A stretch of 64,000 nucleotides of DNA from Streptomyces venezuelae (GTDB lineage: Bacteria > Actinomycetota > Actinomycetes > Streptomycetales > Streptomycetaceae): the NCBI RefSeq assembly GCF_008642355.1, contig NZ_CP029193.1, forward strand, positions 1,054,001 through 1,118,000, written 5' to 3'. The notes under the pieces are model-generated. The model did not search any database. It worked only from the letters and a program-made list of their open reading frames with translations, and was not told the origin of the DNA. The translations under genes and the position numbers were made by a program. Shown here piece after piece: positions 37,612 through 46,956 of the stretch (positions are counted from its first letter, which is position 1; the number at the start of each line of letters is the position of its first letter).

Positions 37612-38856
37612 CTACCGACGACTGTCGCCTGCCTGGTGCCGCTCGGTGGCTCCGGTCGTCGTTCCCGCAGCATACGGGGGTTGCGGGGGACGCCAGTCGG
37701 CGATGGAGGAGAAGCTGCGCATGACGAAGTCGGGGCCGAGGCGCGTCACCGTCGAGACGAGGGCGTCGCGTACGCCGATGAGCGGGCCGCTGGTGAGGTG
37801 CGTGAGACGGGCGGCCCGTGCGGCACGCCGGACGATCTCGGTGGTGCGGGGGACGCGGGCCGCGCTGTAGGCCGCGAGGCCCGCGCCGAGGTCGGCGCCC
37901 CGCGGCACGTGGTGGGCGAGGACCACGGCGTCCTCGATGGCCTGGTTGCCGCCCTGGCCGAGGCTCGGCGCCATGGCGTGCGCCGCGTCGCCGATGAGGG
38001 CGACGCGACCCCGGTGGTACGCGGGGAGCGGCGTCGTCAGGTGACGGACGTCGTTGCGCAGGACGTCCTCCGTCCTGACGGCGTCGATCAGGTCCGGGAT
38101 CGGGTCGTGCCAGTCGGCGAAGCGGCGCCGCAGCTCCGCCTTCTCGCTGTCCGGCGCCCTGCCTCCCTCGGGCAGCCGGGCGGTGGCGTACGCGTACACC
38201 CTGCCGTCCTTCAGCGGATGCGTGCCCCAGACACCGCCGCGGCCCCAGGTCTCGTGCGGCGCGAAGGGCCGGTCCGGCGCCGGGATGACGAAGCGCCACG
38301 CGGTGAACCCCGCGTACACCGGTCCGGGATGGGCCGGGAACAGGGCTGCGCGCACGGCGGAGTCGATGCCGTCGGCGCCGACGACGAGGTCCGCCTCGAT
38401 GTCACCGTCGTCCGTGGTGACGACGGCGGGGCGGTCCGCGGTGCCGGGGTCCGTGAGGCGGGCTCGCGCGCCCGTGCGGAGCGACTTCTCGGGCAGCGCG
38501 GAGACCAAGAGGTCGACGAGGGTCGCGCGGTGCAGCATGACGAGCGATCCGCCGTACGCCCGCTCGGCCGTGGCGGCGCTCGTACGCACCAGCCACCGGC
38601 CGTTCTGCGCGCGCATCCCGCCGTCGCCCTCCCAGGCGGCGAGCGCGCGGACCCGGTCTCCGAGGCCGAGGACGTCCAGGGCGCGCTGCGAGTTGGGGGC
38701 GAGACCGATGCCCGAGCCGACCGGCTCCAGGGAAGCGGCGCGCTCCAGGACGGTCACCCGCCAGCCCGCCGCGTGCAGCCCGATGGCCGCGGCGAGCCCG
38801 CCGATGCCGGCGCCGATGACGACGGCATGGGGCTGTGGCTCCAGGGCTTGGTTCAT
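37612..38856 (-). CDS. FAD-dependent monooxygenase (PHBH-type)
   Basis: 414 residues. FAD site GAGIGGLAAAIGL near the start, the DG motif (VVGADGIDSAVR) around 155, and GDAAHAMAPSLGQGGNQAIE around 300. An aromatic hydroxylase type; substrate unknown. Divergent from a TetR regulator across two operator-like palindromes, so probably induced by its substrate or product. Stops close to the start of the oxidoreductase gene on the same strand. Confidence 0.9.
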   Translation of the reverse strand: MNQALEPQPHAVVIGAGIGGLAAAIGLHAAGWRVTVLERAASLEPVGSGIGLAPNSQRALDVLGLGDRVRALAAWEGDGGMRAQNGRWLVRTSAATAERAYGGSLVMLHRATLVDLLVSALPEKSLRTGARARLTDPGTADRPAVVTTDDGDIEADLVVGADGIDSAVRAALFPAHPGPVYAGFTAWRFVIPAPDRPFAPHETWGRGGVWGTHPLKDGRVYAYATARLPEGGRAPDSEKAELRRRFADWHDPIPDLIDAVRTEDVLRNDVRHLTTPLPAYHRGRVALIGDAAHAMAPSLGQGGNQAIEDAVVLAHHVPRGADLGAGLAAYSAARVPRTTEIVRRAARAARLTHLTSGPLIGVRDALVSTVTRLGPDFVMRSFSSIADWRPPQPPYAAGTTTGATERHQAGDSRR

Positions 38857-38873
38857 GGTTCCCCCTTCTGAAA

Positions 38874-38920
38874 ACTACAGGTGTAGTGAGCGGCCGGTAC
38901 GACCGTACTACACCTGTAGT
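38874..38920. promoter_or_regulatory. two inverted 14-bp operator sites for the divergent TetR regulator
   Basis: ACTACAGGTGTAGT at 38874-38887 and ACTACACCTGTAGT at 38907-38920 are reverse complements, each a 6-bp perfect dyad with a 2-base centre, spaced 33 bp (three helical turns) apart, between the divergent starts 38856 and 38942. Confidence 0.85.
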
Positions 38921-38941
38921 GCGCCAGGTAAGGTTTCCGTC

Positions 38942-39535
38942 ATGGCCGTACGCAGCACGGGGGCTCCCCGCACCGAACTCATCGCCGACGCCGCCCTCGC
39001 CCTGCTCGCGGAACGCGGCATGCGCGGTCTCACCCACCGCGCCGTCGACGAGGTCGCGGGACTCCCCCAGGGCTCCACGTCCAACCACGCGCGAACCCGG
39101 CTCGCCCTCTTGGAGGCGGCGGTACGACGGCAGGCCGAGCGCGAGGCGGAACTCCTGAACCCCGCCGAGATGCCCGACCCGTCGGCGGGGCGCGAACAGG
39201 TGGCCGCGGCACTGGCCCTGGCCCTGCACCGGTACCTGACCGGAGACCATCGCCACCTCCTCGTATCCCGCTACGAGTTGGCCATGGAGGCGACCCGCAG
39301 GCCGGAGCTGCGGGCCTATTACGACGCGGCCGGCGCCCGGTTCAGAGAGCCTCTGATGGCCCTGCTCCGCGCCGCGGGCTCCACCACGCCGGAACGCCAC
39401 ACGCTGTCCCTCGTGGCCTGGTGCGACGGGCTGATGTTCTCGTGCGTGGCGGGTTCGTTCCACGCCGCGACACCGACGGAGGAGGAACTGCGGAGCAGCG
39501 TGGGGGAACTGCTGCGGGGGATGCTGGACGGCTGA
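38942..39535 (+). CDS. TetR-family transcriptional regulator
   Basis: 197 residues. N-terminal HTH at about 12-55: LIADAALALLAERGMRGLTH, then VDEVAGLPQGSTSNHARTRL, the recognition helix region. The rest is a helical ligand-binding domain. It should repress the monooxygenase and itself through the two ACTACA-TGTAGT sites. ATG 38942 lies 22 bp after the second site. Confidence 0.9.
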   Translation: MAVRSTGAPRTELIADAALALLAERGMRGLTHRAVDEVAGLPQGSTSNHARTRLALLEAAVRRQAEREAELLNPAEMPDPSAGREQVAAALALALHRYLTGDHRHLLVSRYELAMEATRRPELRAYYDAAGARFREPLMALLRAAGSTTPERHTLSLVAWCDGLMFSCVAGSFHAATPTEEELRSSVGELLRGMLDG

Positions 39536-39620
39536 GGCGGGGCGTCGGGTCTGTCACCCGTGCGGGGCAACCTCACGGGTTCCCGAGCCAACTTCGGTCG
39601 GACCCAGCAGAGTTGCGCAG

Positions 39621-40139
39621 ATGCTTCGACCGACGACCAGCACCGCCGCCGCGCTCCTCGTCACCGCGGCCGTCTCTGCCGCCGCCTCGGCCGCCGTCAC
39701 CGGCTGCACGAGCGTCGAGCGGCCCTCGGGCCCCGGCCCGACGGCGGCCACCGCACCGCAGCCCGCGCCCCGTACCGACGGCGAGCAGCGCCCGAAGATC
39801 GTGCAGGCCCCGGCACGGGAGGCCCTGCAACGCATGGACCCGCCCCGCAGTCCGTCGCCCCGGAAGACGGACGGTAGCCCGAACCCCGCTTCCCTAGCCG
39901 GCCCCTCCGCCCAGCCCCCGTCCCGCACGCACCGTTCGGCGCCAACGCCCGGCACCGCAGCCGCCGCCCCCGCGCGCGGACCCGCCGCCGCACGCCCCGA
40001 CGCCGGAGCGACCCGCCCCGCCCCCGTCGGAGCCCCCGCCGCTCCCGTCACCGACGTCTGCGCCCTCGGCGAGACCTACGGCAAGTGGCGCCCGGACAGC
40101 CCCGAAGCGGTCATCTGCCGCGACACGTACGGCCACTGA
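39621..40139 (+). CDS. putative lipoprotein (172 aa)
   Basis: Signal with lipobox VTGC at residue 29 (signal ending AAVTGC). A long Pro/Ala/Arg disordered mature region follows, with a short folded end containing two Cys (VCALGETYGK, VICRDTYGH). The end resembles the tail of the small secreted protein at 33126. Function unknown. Confidence 0.65.
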   Translation: MLRPTTSTAAALLVTAAVSAAASAAVTGCTSVERPSGPGPTAATAPQPAPRTDGEQRPKIVQAPAREALQRMDPPRSPSPRKTDGSPNPASLAGPSAQPPSRTHRSAPTPGTAAAAPARGPAAARPDAGATRPAPVGAPAAPVTDVCALGETYGKWRPDSPEAVICRDTYGH

Positions 40140-40150
40140 CCCCGCGGCAC

Positions 40151-40340
40151 GCCCCCCCGCCCCAGCAGACCGCCCGACGCACCCCCGGCACCTCCGGAAA
40201 CCCCCGCCCGACCGACCCCGCCGCGCGCCCCTCTCTCTCCGAGACCCCCGCCCCAGCAGACCGCCCGGCATACCCCCGGCACCCCCGGAAACCCCCGCCC
40301 GACCGACCCCGCGGCGCACCCTCACCCTTCCGGGAACCCC
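40151..40340. repeat. two copies of a 91-bp repeat, GC-rich
   Basis: The block beginning CCCAGCAGACCGCCC at 40161 recurs at 40252 (period 91 bp) with a few changes, and a third partial copy follows. The region between 40140 and 40425 has no convincing gene. Confidence 0.6.
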
Positions 40341-40425
40341 CGCCCCGGCCGATCGCCCGCTTACTCCTGCTCAGCCGGGCCCCTGCCCCTCACCCCCGCG
40401 CCTCCTGACTCACCTTCGCTCCTCC

Positions 40426-40914
40426 TCACTCCTCCTCGCTCCCCTCCCCCACTTCTCCCTCCAGGCGGGTGATGGCGTCCCTGATGCCCCTGCCGTAGCC
40501 GTCGTCCTCCAGCGCGCCCACCGCGCCGCGTGCCCGGCGCAGATGGCTGCGGGCGGCTCCCGGGCGGCCCAGCTTCACATAGTCCGCGGCCAGGTTCAGG
40601 TGCAGCGAGGGGTAGAAGCCGCGCACCGCGAGCGACTGGTGGTGTTCGTTCAGACGCTCGTCCGTGAGCTCGTCCGCCGCCGACAACGCCCGCAGGTCCC
40701 ACGCCAGTTCGTCGGAGGGGTCGGCCTGCGTGTCCGCCATGTAGTGCGCGAGGGTACAGCGGTGCAGCGGGTCGCCGTCCTCGCCGATCTCTCCCCACAG
40801 ACCGAGGAAGCGGTCCTGAGCCTCCTCGCGGTCGCCTCCGTGATGCAGCATGACCGCCTGCCCGATCCGCGTCATCATCGCGTCCTCCGCCGTCTGCTCC
40901 TGCTGCTCCGTCAC
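40426..40914 (-). CDS. conserved helical protein (162 aa), TPR-like
   Basis: GTG 40914 with CGGAGG upstream. Repeated helices (GDREEAQDRFLGLWGEIGED; HYMADTQADPSDELAWDLRA; LHLNLAADYVKLGRPGAARS) look like tetratricopeptide repeats, with an acidic tail. Streptomyces conserve such a protein next to ung in my recollection; function unknown. Confidence 0.6.
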   Translation of the reverse strand: MTEQQEQTAEDAMMTRIGQAVMLHHGGDREEAQDRFLGLWGEIGEDGDPLHRCTLAHYMADTQADPSDELAWDLRALSAADELTDERLNEHHQSLAVRGFYPSLHLNLAADYVKLGRPGAARSHLRRARGAVGALEDDGYGRGIRDAITRLEGEVGEGSEEE

Positions 40915-41070
40915 CGGGTCCTCCGTGGTCGTACGGCCGTCGCCCCCATCCCTCACGACGCTAGCCGCCACCACTGACAATCACGGTCAGGCACGGACGG
41001 GGGCGGGCCGCTCACCCGTTCCGCTCGGCCAGCCCGGTGACGCTCGCGGCCGGGCCCCACCGGACCTGCG

Positions 41071-41754
41071 TCAGCCGAGGTCCGGGATCCGCCAGTCGAT
41101 CGGCTCGTGCCCCTGCGCCGCGACCGCTTCGTTGATCTGCGTGAACGGGCGGGAGCCGAAGAACTTCTTCGCGGACAGCGGCGAGGGGTGGGCGCCCTGC
41201 ACGACGATGTGCCGCTCCTCGTCGATGAGCGGGAGCTTCTTCTTGGCGTAGTTGCCCCACAGAACGAAGACGGCGGGGTCGGGGCGGTCGGCCACCGCCC
41301 GGATCACCGCGTCCGTGAACTTCTCCCAGCCCTTGCCCTTGTGCGAGTTCGCCTCGCCGGAGCGCACGGTGAGGACCGCGTTGAGCAGGAGGACGCCCTG
41401 CTTCGCCCACGGCATCAGGTAGCCGTTGTCGGGCACGGGGTGGCCGAGTTCCTCCTTCATCTCCTTGTAGATGTTCCGCAAGGAGGGGGGCGTCTTCACG
41501 CCGGGCCGCACGGAGAAGCAGAGCCCGTGGCCCTGCCCCTCGCCGTGGTAGGGGTCCTGGCCGAGGACGAGGACCTTCACCTGGTCGTACGGCGTCGCAT
41601 CGAGGGCGGCGAAGACCTCCTCGCGCGGAGGATAGACGGGGCCCTTCGCCCGCTCCTCCTCGACGAACTCGGTGAGCTCCTTGAAGTAGGGCTTCTGGAG
41701 CTCCTCGCCGAGGACTCCGCGCCAGGACGCGGGCAGCATGGCGATGTCGGTCAC
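41071..41754 (-). CDS. ung: uracil-DNA glycosylase
   Basis: 227 residues from GTG 41754 (GGAGG upstream). GQDPYHG at 65-71 with the catalytic Asp, LLLNAVLTVRSG in the middle, and HPSPLS near the C-terminus match family 1 UNG. Removes uracil from DNA in base-excision repair. Length is normal. Confidence 0.95.
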   Translation of the reverse strand: MTDIAMLPASWRGVLGEELQKPYFKELTEFVEEERAKGPVYPPREEVFAALDATPYDQVKVLVLGQDPYHGEGQGHGLCFSVRPGVKTPPSLRNIYKEMKEELGHPVPDNGYLMPWAKQGVLLLNAVLTVRSGEANSHKGKGWEKFTDAVIRAVADRPDPAVFVLWGNYAKKKLPLIDEERHIVVQGAHPSPLSAKKFFGSRPFTQINEAVAAQGHEPIDWRIPDLG

Positions 41755-41845
41755 GTCAACAACCTCCGGTGTGCGGTCACTTCTCACTGAAGAACCTACC
41801 GGCGCCCACTGACAACCGACCCGCGTCCCCCCATCCGCCGGCGGC

Positions 41846-43447
41846 TCACCAGCTGGTCTTGCGCTGCAGCTCCCACATCATCATGATCGCCGACGGGTCG
41901 AGGGCCCGCTCACCGCCCGCGATCTCCTCGCTGGACATGATGTACTGCTTGCCCTGCCACAGCGGCAGCAGCCTGACGTCGTCGACGAGGATCTCCTGGG
42001 CCCGCTCGAACTGGTCGACCACGGCGCCCCGGTCGGTCTCCTTGCGCTCGCGCGGCAGCACCTCGTCCGTGATCTCCTTGGACGGGTAGGGCGTGTTCAG
42101 CACGTTCTTGGGGCCGACGAACGGCGCGATGAAGTTGTCCGCGTCCGGGAAGTCGGGGAACCAGCCGCGGCCGAAGACGGGGTACTCGCCGTTGCTGTAG
42201 CCCTCCTGGAACTCGGTCCAGGGGCGGCTCTTGAGGGTGATCTTGAACAGTCCCGAGCCCTCCAGCTGCCGCTTGAGCTCGGCGAACTCCGGCTCGGTCG
42301 CCGAGCCGTAGCGGTCCGTGGTGTACCAGAGGGTGAGCGGCACCGGCTGGTGGATGCCGGCGTCGGTGAGGATCTTCTTGGCCTTGGCGGCGCTGGGGTT
42401 GCCGTACTTGTCGAAGAACCCGGTGGCGTGACCCGTGAGACCCCTGGGGACCATCGAGTACAGCGGCTCCACGGTGTCCTTGTAGATCTTGTGGGCGATG
42501 GCGCCGCGGTCGACGACCTGTGCGACGGCCCGCCTGACCGGCAGTTTCCGCGCCCACGGGTCCTTGGTGTTGAACACCAGGTAGCGGATCTCGGTGCCCG
42601 AGCCCTCGACGAGCTCGATGTCCTGCTCGTGCCTTCCCCGGCCCTGCATGGCGACGATGTCCTCGGAGGCCAGACCCCGGAAGGTCACGTCGATCTGCTT
42701 GTCCTTGAGTGCGTCGACCATCGCCGAGGACTTCTTGAAGTAGCGGATGGTCACGGCGTCGTTCTTGACGTCGGCCGCGCCTTCGTAGTGGTCGTTCCTG
42801 ACCAGTTCGGCCTTGTCGTTGGGCGTGTACGCGTCCAGGGTGTACGGGCCCGAGCCGGTCAGTTCGTCGCCCTCGCGGAGCTTGTCCGCCGGGTACTCCT
42901 TGGGGTCGACGATCGACATGGCGGGGGTCGCGAGGACGAAGGGGAAGGTCGCGTCGGCCTTCTTGAGGTGGAAGACGACCGTCAGGTCTCCCTTGGTCTC
43001 GACCTTGTCGAGCGAGCCGAGCAGACCGGTGGGGCCGCCCTTGGCGTTGATGGTGCGTATGCGGTCGAAGGAGTACTTCACGGCGGCGGCGTCCAGTGGG
43101 TCGCCGTCGGAGAACTTCAGGCCCTCACGCAGCTCACAGGTGTAGACCGTGCTGGACGCGTCGCTGAACTTGCAGGACTCGGCGGCGTCCGGCTCCGGCT
43201 CGGTGGCCCCCGAGGGAAAACTGAGCAGCGTCTGGAAAACGTTTCTGTAGAGCTCCCACGAGCTGTCCCAGGCCTTCGCCGGGTCCAGGGTGCTGGGCGC
43301 GCTCATCGTGCCGACGGTGATCTGCTCCTCGTCGTCCGACCCTTCGGACGACAGCATCCCGCAGCCGGCGAGCAGCGACATGGACGCGATCGCCGCCACC
43401 GGACGCAGACCCCTGATCCGCTTAGCAGGGGGAACTTCACTGAACAC
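41846..43447 (-). CDS. ABC-transporter substrate-binding lipoprotein (peptide/opine type)
   Basis: 533 residues from GTG 43447 (GAGGAG upstream; GTG 43453 also possible). Lipobox SLLAGC at about residue 28. The mature part has the SBP_bac_5 pattern (STLDPAKAWDSSWELYRNVF; GLKFSDGDPLDAAAVKYSFD; ELTGSGPYTLDAYTPNDKAE). No permease or ATPase gene is adjacent. Confidence 0.85.
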   Translation of the reverse strand: MFSEVPPAKRIRGLRPVAAIASMSLLAGCGMLSSEGSDDEEQITVGTMSAPSTLDPAKAWDSSWELYRNVFQTLLSFPSGATEPEPDAAESCKFSDASSTVYTCELREGLKFSDGDPLDAAAVKYSFDRIRTINAKGGPTGLLGSLDKVETKGDLTVVFHLKKADATFPFVLATPAMSIVDPKEYPADKLREGDELTGSGPYTLDAYTPNDKAELVRNDHYEGAADVKNDAVTIRYFKKSSAMVDALKDKQIDVTFRGLASEDIVAMQGRGRHEQDIELVEGSGTEIRYLVFNTKDPWARKLPVRRAVAQVVDRGAIAHKIYKDTVEPLYSMVPRGLTGHATGFFDKYGNPSAAKAKKILTDAGIHQPVPLTLWYTTDRYGSATEPEFAELKRQLEGSGLFKITLKSRPWTEFQEGYSNGEYPVFGRGWFPDFPDADNFIAPFVGPKNVLNTPYPSKEITDEVLPRERKETDRGAVVDQFERAQEILVDDVRLLPLWQGKQYIMSSEEIAGGERALDPSAIMMMWELQRKTSW

Positions 43448-43589
43448 GCGCACGCTCCTCGATCGGCCATGCCATGGGGTCGGGAGACAATATCGCAGTG
43501 CCCCGCCGGGCCAAGTCCTGGCGCCGACAGGGCACTTGATGCGCGGAAACATCACCGAAAGGGCTTCTCCGCCGGGTGTGCGGCCTTCG

Positions 43590-44345
43590 TCAGCCGACGC
43601 CCGCATTGAGGAAGATGCCGCCATCGACCACGAGTGTCTGGCCCGTGATCCAGTCGGACTGGGCGGACGTGAGGAACGCGGCCGCGCCCCCGATGTCCTC
43701 CGGCACGCCGAGCCTGCCCAGCGGGTAGGAGGCCGCCGCCTCGGCTTCGCGGCCCTCGTACAGCGCCTGGGCGAACTTCGTCTTGACGACCGCCGGCGCG
43801 ATCGAGTTCACGCGCACCTTCGGGGCGAACTCGTGCGCGAGCTGCAGGGTGAGGTTGACCATGGCGGCCTTGCTCATGCCGTACGCGCCGATGAACGGCG
43901 AAGCGGAGACGCCGGCGATGGACGCGATGTTCACGATCGCCCCGCCGTTCTCGCTCTGCCAGGCCTTCCAGGTCTGCTGGGCGAAGCCGAGCGCCGAGAT
44001 GACGTTGGTCTCGAACACCTTGCGGGCCACGTTGAGGTCAAGATCGGCCATCGGGCCGAAGACCGGGTTCGTACCGGCGTTGTTGACCAGGAAGTCGACG
44101 CGGCCGAAGGCCTCCATGGCGCGCTCGACGGCGACCGCCTGGTGGGCCTCGTCGTGCGCCTTGCCCGCGACACCGATGACACGGTCGGCGCCGAGCTTCT
44201 CGACGGCCTCCTTCAGTGCGTCCTCGTTGCGTCCCGTGATGCAGACCCGGTCGCCGCGGGCGACCAGCGCCTCGGCGACGCCGTATCCGATGCCGCGGCT
44301 CGCTCCCGTGACGAGCGCGGCCTTTCCGCTGTCCTGCACTGCCAT
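43590..44345 (-). CDS. short-chain dehydrogenase/reductase (FabG-like)
   Basis: 251 residues from ATG 44345. NAD(P) site TGASRGIGYGVAEA at 14-27, LVNNAGTNPVFG, catalytic Ser in IASIAG, and YGMSK, then a PLGRLGVPEDIG and SDWITGQTLVVDGG end. Typical FabG/3-oxoacyl reductase family; substrate unknown. Directly follows a second FabG-like gene, so both may be in one operon. Confidence 0.85.
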   Translation of the reverse strand: MAVQDSGKAALVTGASRGIGYGVAEALVARGDRVCITGRNEDALKEAVEKLGADRVIGVAGKAHDEAHQAVAVERAMEAFGRVDFLVNNAGTNPVFGPMADLDLNVARKVFETNVISALGFAQQTWKAWQSENGGAIVNIASIAGVSASPFIGAYGMSKAAMVNLTLQLAHEFAPKVRVNSIAPAVVKTKFAQALYEGREAEAAASYPLGRLGVPEDIGGAAAFLTSAQSDWITGQTLVVDGGIFLNAGVG

Positions 44346-44367
44346 GATCTCTGCCTCCGCTTTCAGG

Positions 44368-45129
44368 TCAGTTGAGCGGGCCGCCGGCCACGTACATGAC
44401 CTGTCCGGAGACAAACCCGGCCGCGTCGCCCGTGAAGAAGGCGATGGCGTTGGCGATGTCCTCGGGGCGGCCGACGCGCTGGACCGGGATCTGGGTGGCG
44501 GCAGCGGCCTGGAAGTCCTCGAAGCCCATGCCGACGCGCTCGGCGGTGGCCTTGGTCATCTCGGTGACGATGAAGCCCGGGGCGACGGAGTTGGCGGTGA
44601 CACCGAACTTGCCGAGCTCCTTGGCGAGGGTCTTGGTGAAACCCTGCAGGCCGGCCTTGGCGGCGGCGTAGTTGACCTGGCCGCGGTTGCCGAGCGCGGA
44701 GGACGAGGAGAGGTTGACGATACGGCCGAACTTGGCGTCCACCATGTGCTTCTGGCAGGCCTTCGACATCAGGAAGGCGCCGCGCAGGTGCACGTTCATG
44801 ACGGTGTCCCAGTCGCTCGCGCTCATCTTGAAGAGGAGGTTGTCGCGGAGCACACCGGCGTTGTTGACGAGGATCGTCGGCGCGCCGAGCTCTTCGGCGA
44901 TACGGGCGACGGCGGCTTCGACCTGGGCCTCGTCGGACACGTCGCAGCCGACCGCGATCGCCGTGCCACCGGCCGCGGTGATCTGCGCGACGGTGTCCTT
45001 GCAGGCGGCCTCGTCGAGGTCGATGACGGCCACGGCGCGGCCCTCGGCGGCGAGCCGTACGGCGGTCGCCGCGCCGATGCCTCGTGCCGCGCCGGTCACG
45101 ACAGCGACACGCTGCTCTGTGGTGGACAT
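44368..45129 (-). CDS. 3-oxoacyl-ACP reductase-like SDR
   Basis: 253 residues. TGAARGIGAATAVRLA at 12-27, ILVNNAGVLRDN, LSSSSALGNRGQVNYAAAKA with the catalytic Ser and YxxxK, and GFVSGQVMYVAGG at the end. The N-terminal glycine motif and the length fit FabG-like reductases of polyketide or fatty acid metabolism. Twenty-two bases upstream of the second SDR. Confidence 0.85.
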   Translation of the reverse strand: MSTTEQRVAVVTGAARGIGAATAVRLAAEGRAVAVIDLDEAACKDTVAQITAAGGTAIAVGCDVSDEAQVEAAVARIAEELGAPTILVNNAGVLRDNLLFKMSASDWDTVMNVHLRGAFLMSKACQKHMVDAKFGRIVNLSSSSALGNRGQVNYAAAKAGLQGFTKTLAKELGKFGVTANSVAPGFIVTEMTKATAERVGMGFEDFQAAAATQIPVQRVGRPEDIANAIAFFTGDAAGFVSGQVMYVAGGPLN

Positions 45130-45290
45130 GCTGGTTCTCCTCGCCCTTGGGATGCGGCTCTACGGGATGGAGCTCTACGGAGGCCAACGGTACGCCCCGC
45201 TGGTGAGCGACCGCTTAGTACCTTCGGCTGGACGAGACGCTAGAAGCCCTGGCACCGGGTGTCAACGGCCCGCAGGAGAGGTATGACTCT

Positions 45291-45689
45291 TTACCGCACC
45301 AGCAGAGCGAAGAGCCGGTTCACCTCGGCCTCGGGATCCACCGTCAGACCGGTGTGCACCGGGCCGGGCTGGAGCACCGTGGAGCGGGGCGCGATCAGCC
45401 AGCGGAAGCGCCGCCCCGCGTCGTCGCGCTCGGCCTGGCCCGCGGCCTCGCCGCCCCGGCAGATCCGCTCGACGGCGCCCAGCGCGGCCCGGATGCCCGC
45501 CGCGTCGGCCGCCGGGTCCAGGGCGCGGAGCTTCGTCTCGTCCAGGTGCGTGCGGGCGGCCACGTAGGACTTGGCGCGGCAGTACAGCACGACGCCCGCG
45601 TTGAAGTGCTCACCGCGTTCCACGCGCGGCACGACGCGCACCAGCGCGTACTCGAAGACGTCCCGTACGGGCGTGGTCTGCTCGGTCAC
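45291..45689 (-). CDS. DUF3037 family protein
   Basis: 132 residues from GTG 45689, overlapping the upstream stop by four bases. FEYALVRVVPRVERGEHFNA, GVVLYCRAKSYV and RFRWLIAPRSTVLQPGPVHT match the DUF3037 pattern. Function unknown, and always in my recollection next to a HipA-like kinase gene in actinomycetes, as here. Confidence 0.8.
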   Translation of the reverse strand: MTEQTTPVRDVFEYALVRVVPRVERGEHFNAGVVLYCRAKSYVAARTHLDETKLRALDPAADAAGIRAALGAVERICRGGEAAGQAERDDAGRRFRWLIAPRSTVLQPGPVHTGLTVDPEAEVNRLFALLVR

Positions 45690-46474
45690 CGGTTGGCGCC
45701 CTTCGGTCCGGCACCCGGCAGGGTGATCCGCTCGTGGATGGTCTTGGCGCGCGGCAGGAGGGCCGCCACGTAGGCCCGGCGCACGTCGTCGGGGTGGTCG
45801 AAGCCCGGCTCGTCCGCGAGCCACTCGTCGGGCACCTCGGCGGCGACCCCGGTGAGCAGCTCCTCGGTGACGAGGGGGGCGAGCTCGGCGGCAGCCGTCG
45901 CGATGTCGGGCCCGTAGGGGGCGAGGACGTGGTCCGACGCGTCGTAGGGCTTGGCGGCCGCGGTCTCGGCGGTGCGCCAGTTGTGGTGCCAGATCATGCT
46001 CGCCCCGTGGTCGATCAGCCACAGGTCGCGGTGCCATACGAGGAGGTTCGGATTGCGCCAGGAGCGGTCCACGTTGTTGATCAGCGCGTCGAACCAGACG
46101 ACGCGGCCGGCCTCGGCCGGGTCCACCACGTGGGCGAGCGGGTCGAAGCCGAGGGCGCCCGACAGGAACTCCATGCCGAGGTTGAGGCCGCCGCTGGCCT
46201 TGAGCAGCGCCTGCACGCGTTCGTCGGGCTCACCGAGGCCGAGGACCGGGTCCAGCACGATGCCCGTGAGCCGCGGCATCCGCAGGCCGAGCCCGCGGGC
46301 CAGCTCTCCGCAGATCACCTCGGCGACGAGTGTCTTGCGGCCCTGTCCCGCGCCGGTGAACTTGAGGACGTACGTTCCGTACGTCCCGTGGTCGTCGGTC
46401 TCGACGAGCCCGGGCAGTGATCCGCCTTCCCTCAAGGGTGTGACGTAACGGACCGCGGTGACGTGGCTGAGCAT
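45686..46474 (-). CDS. HipA-like kinase-fold protein
   Basis: 262 residues. [20 protein letters not shown] resembles a phosphate-binding lysine region, and [20 protein letters not shown] with [11 protein letters not shown] resembles the catalytic loop and metal motif of HipA-type kinases (D, N and D). The usual HipB antitoxin gene is absent; DUF3037 takes its place. Substrate unknown. Confidence 0.7.
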   Translation of the reverse strand: MLSHVTAVRYVTPLREGGSLPGLVETDDHGTYGTYVLKFTGAGQGRKTLVAEVICGELARGLGLRMPRLTGIVLDPVLGLGEPDERVQALLKASGGLNLGMEFLSGALGFDPLAHVVDPAEAGRVVWFDALINNVDRSWRNPNLLVWHRDLWLIDHGASMIWHHNWRTAETAAAKPYDASDHVLAPYGPDIATAAAELAPLVTEELLTGVAAEVPDEWLADEPGFDHPDDVRRAYVAALLPRAKTIHERITLPGAGPKGANR

Positions 46475-46527
46475 TGGCCCAGATTACAGAGTTGAACGGA
46501 GTGTCCCGCCGCCCCGTACCACTGGAC

Positions 46528-46956
46528 ATGACGACATACGAAGAGACGCTCCCCGGACCCGGCCGCCGCACGGTCGTGGCCACGATCGGCGCCGCGGGCC
46601 TGGCCGCCGCCCTCACCGCGTGCGGGGGCGGCGGGAGCGGCGGCGACAGCACCGCCGAGGGTGACGGAGGCGGCGTCCTCGCCAAGACCGCCGACATCCC
46701 CGTGGGCGGCGGCAAGGTCTTCAAGGACGCGGAGGTGGTGGTCACCCAGCCCACGAAGGGCGAGTTCAAGGCGTTCTCCAGCCTCTGCACCCACAAGGGG
46801 TGCCCGGTGACGAGCGTGGAGAACGGCACCGTCAACTGTCCGTGCCACGGCAGCAAGTTCGACATCGCCGACGGCAGCGTGCGGGGCGGGCCCGCGCCGA
46901 AGCCGTTGCCGGCCGTCGCGATCGCCGTGACCGGCGGCTCGATCAAGCAGGCCTGA
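46528..46956 (+). CDS. Rieske 2Fe-2S lipoprotein
   Basis: 142 residues. TAT-type N-terminus ([21 protein letters not shown], with a lipobox LTAC), then a Gly/Ser linker, then Rieske motifs CTHKGC (about residue 90) and CPCHGSKFD (about residue 109). It is exported and membrane-anchored; the electron partner is not in this window. Its 3' end overlaps the isochorismatase gene tail-to-tail by 14 bp. Confidence 0.9.
   Translation: MTTYEETLPGPGRRTVVATIGAAGLAAALTACGGGGSGGDSTAEGDGGGVLAKTADIPVGGGKVFKDAEVVVTQPTKGEFKAFSSLCTHKGCPVTSVENGTVNCPCHGSKFDIADGSVRGGPAPKPLPAVAIAVTGGSIKQA

Noticed and set aside
37222..38871. 549-codon plus-strand frame opposite the monooxygenase
   Set aside because: Antisense to an FAD monooxygenase with intact FAD motifs and a regulated promoter.
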